Assembly: GCA_030429365.1 (NCBI GenBank)
Contig: JAUIEW010000023.1
Coordinates: forward strand, 1-32,993
From: Phycisphaerae bacterium
GTDB lineage: Bacteria > Planctomycetota > Phycisphaerae > UBA1845
Reading direction: 5' to 3'
Length of the DNA: 32,993 nt
Both the position numbers and the translations under genes were made by a program. The notes under the pieces are model-generated. The model did no database searches. It had not been told where the DNA came from and saw nothing but the letters and a program-made list of their open reading frames with translations. Positions within the stretch are counted from its first letter, which is position 1. Each line of letters begins with the position of its first letter. Below, one piece after another: positions 15,839 through 21,773 of this stretch.

Positions 15839-16693
15839 ATGATTGAACATGCCGCACGGTCGAAGCGGTTGCGGACGCTGATTGATGAAGGCGTCGTGAT
15901 GATGCCGGGGGCGTTTAACGCGTTGTCGGCTCGGATGATTGAACGGGCGCAGTTTGACGCCCTTTATCTGTCCGGTGCGGTGTTGGCGAATTCGGTGGGT
16001 GGTTTGCCGGATGTTGGCGTGATGACGCTGACGGAAGCCCGCGATCATGCCGACCGGGTGGCGCGTTCGTGTTCATTGCCGATTCTGATGGATGCGGACA
16101 CCGGTTATGGCGGTGCGGACAACGCGGCCCACTGCGTGCGGATTCTCGAATCGGTGGGCGTGAGCGGGATTCACCTGGAGGATCAGGAGTTTCCCAAGCG
16201 CTGCGGTCATCTCGACGGCAAGCGACTGGTGCCGGCTGACGAATTCTGCGTGAAGATCGAGTCAGCGGCGAAGGCCAAGACGAACAAGGATTTTCTGATC
16301 CTCGCCCGCACCGATGCGCGAAGTGTTTCGGGATATGACGAAGCCGTCAAACGCGCCCACATGTATCTCGAAGCAGGGGCGGATGGCATTTTCCCGGAAG
16401 CGCTGCAGGATCTCGACGAGTTCGCCCGTTTCGCCCGCGATGTGGACACGGTGCTGCTCGCGAACTGCACCGAGTTCGGCAAGAGCCCGCTGCCACCCGC
16501 CAAGGAACTGGGCGACATGGGTTACAACATCGTGATCTACCCGGTGACACTTCAGCGGTTGGTCATGCATACGGTCAAAGAATCGCTGGCCGTCATCAAA
16601 CAGACCGGCACGCAGGCGAGTCTGGTGGAGAACATGCAGACGCGTCAGGAGCTATACGACGTGCTCGGTTACGATCCAAACACATCGAAGTAG
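15839..16693 (+). CDS. prpB: 2-methylisocitrate lyase (ICL/PEP mutase family)
   Basis: The 284-aa product is a full-length PEP mutase/isocitrate lyase-fold enzyme. It shows MPGAFNALSARMIERAQFDALYLSG at 22-45, the Mg-binding MDADTGYGG at 84-92, GIHLEDQEFPKRCGHLDGK (111-128, with catalytic Cys in KRCGH) and ILARTDARSVSGYDEAVKRA. PrpB splits 2-methylisocitrate into pyruvate and succinate. The KRCGH loop favours methylisocitrate lyase over PEP mutase or oxaloacetate decarboxylase. GAGGGG precedes ATG 15839. The stop TAG (16691-16693) lies inside the left arm of the repeat at 16690-16758. Confidence 0.9.
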   Translation: MIEHAARSKRLRTLIDEGVVMMPGAFNALSARMIERAQFDALYLSGAVLANSVGGLPDVGVMTLTEARDHADRVARSCSLPILMDADTGYGGADNAAHCVRILESVGVSGIHLEDQEFPKRCGHLDGKRLVPADEFCVKIESAAKAKTNKDFLILARTDARSVSGYDEAVKRAHMYLEAGADGIFPEALQDLDEFARFARDVDTVLLANCTEFGKSPLPPAKELGDMGYNIVIYPVTLQRLVMHTVKESLAVIKQTGTQASLVENMQTRQELYDVLGYDPNTSK

Positions 16694-16758
16694 GGTCCGC
16701 TGTGCGGACCAAATCGCGACAATATCAAACACAAATTGGTCCGCACAGCGGACCCTAC
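16690..16758. repeat. Large inverted repeat bounded by GTAGGGT/ACCCTAC
   Basis: The arms at 16690-16712 and 16736-16758 are perfect 23-bp reverse complements, separated by 23 nt. Each arm contains a 7-bp inner stem GGTCCGC/GCGGACC with loop TGT, so it can fold alone as a small hairpin or with the other arm as a long one. It supplies the prpB stop codon and lies between convergent genes. Confidence 0.8.
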
Positions 16759-16760
16759 GT

Positions 16761-16787
16761 TCTGGATTCTCGCTTTCGCAGGAATGA
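16761..16787. repeat. Intergenic hairpin repeat, copy 2
   Basis: CTGGATTCTCGCTTTCGCAGGAATGA is the inverse-orientation relative of the hairpin at 13801. Read on the minus strand it gives ATTCCTGC-GAAA-GCGAGAAT. One base pair changed on both sides (A-T in copy 1, G-C here), one is G-T and one is mismatched. Confidence 0.55.
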
Positions 16788-16806
16788 CGGCTGGGCGGAA
16801 GTCTCC

Positions 16807-18099
16807 TCACGGCGCGCCGATAAATGCGCGCAGGCGGCGCAAATCGGTGATGGTGAGTGAGCCTCGGCGTGCTCGGCTAGTGCCGTCGGGCCGAACGGCG
16901 ACGAACGCGGGTGCGTGGGTGACGCCGTAGAGTCGCATCGTGCTGGCGGCTGACTGATCGGCTTCATTGAGTCGGCAGTTCACCGTGTCGCTCAGGATGG
17001 TTCGAGCGGCAGACGAATCGAGCAGATTGCCCATCCGCATCGACGTTTCGTCGATTGCTTTTTCGTAAAACACAAAAAGCCCGCGTCCCTCGCGCTGTGC
17101 TCGGATGCGGGCTTGATCGTGAATCGTCAGCCATTTGATTCGTGGCGGTCTGTTGGACCGGGTTGTCGCGGCAGGCTGATTCGGTGCTCGCGTTGGTCCA
17201 CGCGAAACGGGTGGCTGCGAGCGGGTTGATGGTGGTCGAGACGCCTGTGGGGGGCGTGTTTGAGGCCGGGGCGGTCTGGCCCCCGGACGCTGCCCACCTT
17301 GAGACGACAGCGCGGTCGAAAGAAACGATGCGATTTCCTGAACGTTGCCGAGACCTTCGCGTTTTTGAAACGAGCCATCCTGGTGGACGACGATGATCGT
17401 CGGGAATTTCGTCACGCCGTACTTCGCGACGTGCTTGCGGTTGGGCGTGAAATCCCAATCGAGCACGCAGTTGATCGTTTCCGTGCAGCGCGACGCGATT
17501 TCGGGCCGACTCATGCGGGTGATCAGTTCGTTCGAATCGGCATCGAGCCACCACTTGTAGAGGATCATCATCTTGCGGTTCTGACGCTGGGCAAGATCGA
17601 CGGCTGTCTCGTACGTGCCTTCCGCGCGAATCAGAAAATCGGTCGGTCGGGGGATGGCCTGGTCGATGCTGGGCTTGAGTCCCGGCGGTTTGGCACTGGA
17701 AATAAACGCCCGAATCTTCACCGCGTCGTCCACATCCTGGAGGGCGTGGTACGTTCCGTCGGGATGAATCACGATGAGCGCCGGTGGTGCGAGCACGCCA
17801 TACTGCGCGACGTAGCGGCGGTTCGGATCGTATGCAGAGATCAACGAGCACGGAACGTAGCCTTCGATCAGCCGCATGGTTTCGGGTTGTTCGAGTGCTT
17901 CGTTGATGCGTGCGGAGCGAACGTCGAGATGATCGCGATAGAACAGAAGGATGGGCTGCTCTTTGGGGCGGGCGATGCGCTCGGCTTCGTTAAAGGTGTA
18001 AACCCAAGCGGGTCCACATCCAACCGACGACATCGCCACCAGCAAGCAGGCGGTGATCCAGCCCGTCCGCATGAATCGCACCGCTGACTTAGCTTTCAA
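16807..18099 (-). CDS. Lipoprotein with three thioredoxin-like domains lacking CxxC
   Basis: I start at TTG 18099 (430 aa): AGGAA lies a few bases upstream and the product begins MKAKSAVRFMRTGWITACLLVAMSSVGC, a lipoprotein signal with Cys28. The ORF track start at 18186 lies upstream of this without a ribosome site. Three related thioredoxin-like domains follow at about 41-137, 161-264 and 322-430; each ends with YGV...xP.hhVV..DG (YGVLAPPALIVIHPDG, YGVTKFPTIIVVHQDG, YGVTHAPAFVAVRPDG). A Pro/Arg/Gln-rich linker (265-320) separates domains 2 and 3. None has a CxxC where the active site should be, so classical disulphide exchange is unlikely. It is probably an outer-membrane or periplasmic binding protein; function unknown. 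Confidence 0.82.
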   Translation of the reverse strand: MKAKSAVRFMRTGWITACLLVAMSSVGCGPAWVYTFNEAERIARPKEQPILLFYRDHLDVRSARINEALEQPETMRLIEGYVPCSLISAYDPNRRYVAQYGVLAPPALIVIHPDGTYHALQDVDDAVKIRAFISSAKPPGLKPSIDQAIPRPTDFLIRAEGTYETAVDLAQRQNRKMMILYKWWLDADSNELITRMSRPEIASRCTETINCVLDWDFTPNRKHVAKYGVTKFPTIIVVHQDGSFQKREGLGNVQEIASFLSTALSSQGGQRPGARPPRPQTRPPQASRPPSTRSQPPVSRGPTRAPNQPAATTRSNRPPRIKWLTIHDQARIRAQREGRGLFVFYEKAIDETSMRMGNLLDSSAARTILSDTVNCRLNEADQSAASTMRLYGVTHAPAFVAVRPDGTSRARRGSLTITDLRRLRAFIGAP

Positions 18100-18427
18100 T
18101 CGAAAGTTCCTGACCAAGAGAAATATCAAACCTTCGTGGTTGGAATGCTTGCGGATGAACGTCCGTGTCCATCGGTCAGATGGCATCCTGAAAATTGCGC
18201 CTCAAGGCTCGAAGTCTAGTCTTGCGACTCGGGCGATGCAACCATTTTGATCGCTGGAAGGACAATCGACAAAAGGGCAGCCGTCCCAATCCCTGGGAGC
18301 GACTGCCCATGACTAGCCGATTTGTTGCAATCGGCGATGGCAGCGGACTCGAGTCGTTCAAGCCCATGATGCTGCCAAATCCCCGGTCGCTTGGTTACGA
18401 CAGACGACTGAATTCACACTGTTCGAA
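18100..18427. other. 328-bp intergenic region with redoxin terminator
   Basis: No gene. It contains the minus-strand terminator (18271-18308), a second perfect 7-bp stem GCCGATT/AATCGGC at 18316-18335, and presumably the promoter of the thioredoxin-fold lipoprotein, which I cannot place with confidence. Confidence 0.5.
18271..18308 (-). terminator. Rho-independent terminator downstream of the redoxin gene
   Basis: On the minus strand GGGCAG...CTGCCC encloses an inner TCCCA/TGGGA stem and is followed by TTTTGT. It lies about 120 bp after the redoxin stop. This is the clearest intrinsic terminator in the window. Confidence 0.6.
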
Positions 18428-19069
18428 TTAGCCAGCGTACTTCACGCCACAGCCGTATGGCTTGGTCGAGGCAACTTCAACTTCTGAACCCGCGAGCGAT
18501 GCTTCGACCGCTTTCACCACGTAGTTGGTGGCTTCCTTCTTATCACCGTGGGGATTGTCGTCGATGGCGCCCGAGTAGACGAGTTTGCCTTCTTTATCGA
18601 TCACGTACATGTGCGGAGTGGTCTTGGCGCCATACGCATGGCCGACTTTGCCATCGGCGTCGCGAAGGACTGCGTAGGGAAGTTTTACGTCGTCGCTGTT
18701 CTTCCAATCCTTGATCATGTCGTCGGTGTATCCGCCGGCGTGCTCGGGCTTGGTACTGTCGATTGCCAGCCAGACGACGTCCTTACCCTTGAAATTTTCA
18801 AAGGTGTGCTGCATGGTTTTTTCTTTCTTCTGGTGCCGCACGACAACGGGGCACTTGCAGCAGGTCCATTCCAGGACAACGACTTTGCCTTTGTAGTCGG
18901 ACAGCTTGTGTTCCTTGCCGTCTGTGTCTTTGAGCGCAAATTCCGGTGCGGCTTTGCCGAGTTCCGCATGGGCATGGTCATGATCGTGGTGCTTGTCCTC
19001 GGCGCGTGCGAACGTTGCGAATGCAGCGACAGCGAAAATCGAAAGGCAGAGTGTGGTTGCTTTTTTCAT
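18428..19069 (-). CDS. Exported thioredoxin-fold redoxin with His-rich N-terminus
   Basis: From ATG 19069, preceded by GGAGAATCAAAG, the product is 213 aa. Residues 1-23 are a Sec signal (MKKATTLCLSIFAVAAFATFARA). A metal-binding-like HHDHDHAH follows at 27-34. The AhpC/TSA-type fold has FALKDTDGKEHKLSDYKGKVVVLEWTCCKCPVV, with Cys70, Cys71 and Cys73 at the active-site position, and the domain end shows TTPHMYVIDKEGKLVYSGAIDD. The tail STKPYGCGVKYAG holds another Cys. It is probably a periplasmic thiol protein related to TlpA/ResA or peroxiredoxin-like proteins; partner unknown. A terminator lies downstream, so it ends its own transcript. Confidence 0.85.
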   Translation of the reverse strand: MKKATTLCLSIFAVAAFATFARAEDKHHDHDHAHAELGKAAPEFALKDTDGKEHKLSDYKGKVVVLEWTCCKCPVVVRHQKKEKTMQHTFENFKGKDVVWLAIDSTKPEHAGGYTDDMIKDWKNSDDVKLPYAVLRDADGKVGHAYGAKTTPHMYVIDKEGKLVYSGAIDDNPHGDKKEATNYVVKAVEASLAGSEVEVASTKPYGCGVKYAG

Positions 19070-19629
19070 CTTTGATTCTCCATGGGTACAACTAGAAAGC
19101 TTCGCGGGCGGACGTTGCCCGCACACAAACCAGATCTAGCTTGCGACACAGCGACGGCTGTGCCATTCATTCAAACACGCTAGCCGCGCTTTGGCCGCGA
19201 GGCAATTGGGGTAGATGAATCGGGCAGTGGCGGTTGGGCATCAAAATCGGCGTTGTGAAAACATTATTCTCAGTCAGGGTGCACTCGGCGAGGTTTGGTG
19301 GCATAGACAGGGGCGAATCGCGACGGTAAGGTGTCGCGCCGTAACGGATTTGTAACCTGGACTTGTTGCGAGGTTGGGGCAAAAAAAGGACGCCGCAACT
19401 TTACCGATTGCCCAGTCACTCACCGATTACTCGGTCAAGCGCATCTGAAGTAATATGCCATTCGTATTGTTGGCACGTGCAGGACGTGATGTATTTATCG
19501 TCGCCGATTGAAGGGTTGACCGCGAACAGGAAGCTGCTTGATCCGCTCGATCGGTTCATAGGCTGGCGATCTATTACTAACTGTCGAACGATCAGAAAAA
19601 GAACATGCCTAAGAAAGGATGAACTGTAC
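19070..19629. other. 560-bp divergent intergenic region
   Basis: No gene is convincing: the long open frame from 19363 is only the non-coding extension of the LolA-like ORF, without a start signal. A plausible promoter for that gene lies at 19470-19497. The redoxin promoter must also be here but is not obvious. I see no strong repeat or hairpin. Confidence 0.5.
19470..19497 (+). promoter_or_regulatory. Candidate promoter of the LolA-like gene
   Basis: TTGGCA (-35-like, 5/6 to TTGACA) and TATTTA (-10-like) are separated by 16 bp, about 130 bp before ATG 19630. Sigma specificity is assumed. Confidence 0.35.
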
Positions 19630-20346
19630 ATGTTGGGAAAAAAGCGAACGCTCGTTGCCGCCCTGGTTGTGTTGGTTGCAGTACCTTGTTTTGCGGCCAC
19701 CATCGAGGAGGTCGAGAAAGAACTGACGGCCGCGACTAAGAAAATTAAGTCCGCGAAAGGCACGGTCAAGATGGACATGAGTGGCTCGTTTCAGGGCATC
19801 GAAGTGAGCAGTATCTCTGAATCCACGATCGAGTTGCTGCGCGACGGTGAGACGTTTATGTCACGAAACGAAGGGACCGTTAAGTCGGTGCAGAAGATGG
19901 CGGGCAACGAGGTCAAACACGACGCCAAGTTTCTGACGATTTGTGACGGCAAATTCACTTATTCGCTTTCCGAGTCTGAAGGCCAAAAGAACGCGACGAA
20001 ATCCAAGGCCACCAATCCCATGGACTTGCCGTGGTCGAATTACAAGAACAACCCTGAACTTAAGGTTCTTCCCGATGAAAAAGTCGCTGGTGCAGAGTGT
20101 TTCGTTGTTGAAATGAAGGTGGATCAGGGAATGCCCGGTATGAGCATGGACAAAATGGTATTCTATTGCCGCAAAGATTGCGGCATGATGGTTAAGAATA
20201 TCGGCTATTTGCCGGATGGCAAAGTCTTGATGACTTCCGAGTTGACGAACTTCGAATTGAACGCGTCGGTTCCCGCGAGCCGCTTCGTGTTTGAAGCGCC
20301 GGAAGGCGTGAATGTTGTCGACATGAGCGCAACGCCAACGCCGTAA
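19630..20346 (+). CDS. Exported LolA-like lipoprotein-sorting family protein
   Basis: From ATG 19630, with AAAGGA about 11 nt upstream, the product is 238 aa with signal peptide MLGKKRTLVAALVVLVAVPCFAA. The mature part starts TIEEVEKELTAATKKIKSAKGTVKMDMSG and continues as alternating beta strands (SESTIELLRDGETFMSRNEG, FLTICDGKFTYSLSESEG, MVFYCRKDCGMMVKNIGYLPDGKVLMTSEL, ending SRFVFEAPEGVNVVDM), as in LolA/LolB-like half-barrels. Its role in lipoprotein carriage is unproven; many planctomycete paralogues exist with unknown cargo. Two cysteines (CRKDC) could form a disulphide. The stop is 27 bp from the convergent glycosyltransferase stop. The ORF track start 19363 is rejected. Confidence 0.8.
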   Translation: MLGKKRTLVAALVVLVAVPCFAATIEEVEKELTAATKKIKSAKGTVKMDMSGSFQGIEVSSISESTIELLRDGETFMSRNEGTVKSVQKMAGNEVKHDAKFLTICDGKFTYSLSESEGQKNATKSKATNPMDLPWSNYKNNPELKVLPDEKVAGAECFVVEMKVDQGMPGMSMDKMVFYCRKDCGMMVKNIGYLPDGKVLMTSELTNFELNASVPASRFVFEAPEGVNVVDMSATPTP

Positions 20347-20373
20347 GGCGTGGATGTCTGCGAACACCGATTG

Positions 20374-21084
20374 TTACCGTCTGTGGGTGAACTTGTAGCT
20401 GGCGAGCCGACCAACGTGGCGCACGTACAACCACTGCTGTTTCAACGTTAATTTGCTACTGCCGCAACGTCGTTGGGCGAAGTGTATCGGCACTTCCTTC
20501 ACGTTGCGGCAGTTGCACTTGACGATCAGTTCCAAGCCGATCTTGTAGCCCAAGGGGTTTAACCGATCGCGCTCTTGATAACGATCGCGCCTCAGCGCAA
20601 AGAAACCGGACATGGGGTCGCGGGCCCCCGTAAAGGGGCGTGCCAGCCACGTTGCGATTCGGCTGTTGAACTGGCGAAAAAGGCCCCAATCATCATCCGT
20701 GCCGGCGCCGTCGACGTATCGGCTGCCAATGACGAAATCGACTTTCGGTTCGTTCAGCGCTTCGAGTAGTGCTGGGATTGCTTCCGGTGGGTGACTTAGG
20801 TCCGCGTCCATGCACACCAGCGTTTCGCCCGTTGCCTCGTCCATTCCACGGATGACTGCAGAACTCAAACCGCGTTCTTTCTTGCGAACGATCAATCGAA
20901 GTGGATGGCCCGCAGCGCGCATCGTTTCAACGACTTGTTCCGTACCGTCCTGGCTGTCATCGTCGACGATCAACACTTCATATGCGCCGTCCAACTTGGA
21001 CATGCTTTGCCCGATTCGAATGGCAAGTGTCTCAAGATTGCCGGCTTCGCGAAACGTCGGAATGATGATGGATGCTTTGATCAT
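20374..21084 (-). CDS. Family 2 glycosyltransferase, polyprenol-phosphate mannosyltransferase (DPM1)-like
   Basis: The 236-aa product starts MIKASIIIPTFREAGNLETLA and shows the GT-A/GT2 motifs EVLIVDDDSQDGT, the metal-binding MDADLSHPPEAIP, VIGSRYVDGAGTDDDWGLFRQFNSRIA, ARPFTGARDPMSGFFALRR and EVPIHFAQRRCGSSKL. This is the DPM1-type subgroup that loads a sugar from a nucleotide donor onto polyprenyl phosphate at the cytosolic face. It stops after the catalytic domain with no GtrA or membrane region, as in soluble DPM1. Donor sugar is not determined. GAGAA precedes ATG 21084. A TATAGC -10-like element lies about 15 bp upstream. No partner glycosylation gene is nearby. Confidence 0.88.
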   Translation of the reverse strand: MIKASIIIPTFREAGNLETLAIRIGQSMSKLDGAYEVLIVDDDSQDGTEQVVETMRAAGHPLRLIVRKKERGLSSAVIRGMDEATGETLVCMDADLSHPPEAIPALLEALNEPKVDFVIGSRYVDGAGTDDDWGLFRQFNSRIATWLARPFTGARDPMSGFFALRRDRYQERDRLNPLGYKIGLELIVKCNCRNVKEVPIHFAQRRCGSSKLTLKQQWLYVRHVGRLASYKFTHRR

Positions 21085-21415
21085 GATGTTCTCAAGCTAT
21101 AGCGCAAAGCGAAATTTCGCGACGAACCGCCTCCGATAATCCACCGCTCACTCGCCTATTCACTTCGAAAAATCCCCAAGCAAGGTTTGCACATTCTAAC
21201 AGGATTGCCCGGCTTGCTGGTGGTTTAGGGTGAATCAATTCGAGGCAGGTCTGAACCAGATGATCTTGGCGACAATCGAGTTGACATTCTTCGAGCCGGA
21301 TGTCCAGAATCGAGCCCGCACTTGCCCTGCGTTCGGTCTAACCGCTCTCGGGGCGCTGTTTCATCTTTCCCAATGTATGTGAGTTCTTAAACCCTTTTTT
21401 ATGGAGAAGAAGATT
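21085..21415. other. 331-bp divergent intergenic region
   Basis: No gene. It contains the putative promoter at 21281-21310 for the small-ORF pair and the GT2 promoter near 21090. The long leader before 21416 holds no hairpin I recognise. Confidence 0.45.
21281..21310 (+). promoter_or_regulatory. Candidate promoter of the small-protein pair
   Basis: A perfect TTGACA (21281-21286), an 18-bp spacer and CAGAAT (4/6 to TATAAT). It would give a leader of roughly 100 nt before ATG 21416. Confidence 0.4.
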
Positions 21416-21553
21416 ATGTTCGAAGAAATGGTTGCCAGTGGATTCATCGCCGCAGACTACGTGCTCAATGGTCCGCTTGAGGATCTTTATGATCTCTTTG
21501 TCGCATGGGTCGAGAGTGGGATCAGATGGGAAATCATCGGATCAGAAGGTTGA
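21416..21553 (+). CDS. Small acidic protein, 45 aa, unknown (not in ORF track)
   Basis: ATG 21416 is preceded by GGAGAAG with a 6-nt spacer, a strong ribosome site. The product is MFEEMVASGFIAADYVLNG...DLYDLFVAWVESGIRWEIIGSEG, 45 aa, acidic and rich in hydrophobic residues, with no signal peptide or clear membrane segment; the C-terminal half could be an amphipathic helix. It was too short for the track. Its stop overlaps the start of the ribosome site for the next small ORF, so the two are likely co-translated. I do not recognise a family. Confidence 0.5.
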   Translation: MFEEMVASGFIAADYVLNGPLEDLYDLFVAWVESGIRWEIIGSEG

Positions 21554-21567
21554 AAGGGGTGACGACA

Positions 21568-21687
21568 ATGATTCATTATCCACTCAGTCATAACGAGCAG
21601 CGGATTGTTGATTGGTTTGGTCGTGCGGTCATGCTGACGGCAGCCGCCATGACGTTCCTATTGGGTGCAATCTCCTGGGTCGCGTAG
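21568..21687 (+). CDS. Small membrane protein, 39 aa, unknown
   Basis: The ORF track begins at 21505, inside the previous small ORF; I use ATG 21568, preceded by AAAGGGG 8 nt upstream. The product is MIHYPLSHNEQRIVDWFGR followed by one membrane segment AVMLTAAAMTFLLGAISWVA that runs to the end. The N-terminal half is amphipathic. The gene lies 14 bp after the 45-aa ORF. It may anchor or regulate a larger membrane complex; this is only inferred. A 6-bp stem GGACTC/GAGTCC lies just after its stop. Confidence 0.5.
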   Translation: MIHYPLSHNEQRIVDWFGRAVMLTAAAMTFLLGAISWVA

Positions 21688-21696
21688 CAAACGCAA

Positions 21697-21717
21697 GGAC
21701 TCGCAATGTTTGAGTCC
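21697..21717. terminator. Weak hairpin after the small-protein pair
   Basis: GGACTC/GAGTCC with a 9-nt loop lies in the 86-bp gap between convergent genes. No T-run follows, so a terminator role is tentative. Confidence 0.3.
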
Positions 21718-21773
21718 GAGGTGTTACGTGACAAACAGGTGAATCGAGCGGCGCCCAGCTGAGCTTGACCTTG

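Noticed and set aside
21416-21687. Small-ORF pair as type I or II toxin-antitoxin
   Set aside because: One membrane peptide is suggestive, but no antisense RNA or known family was seen; kept only as unknown small proteins.
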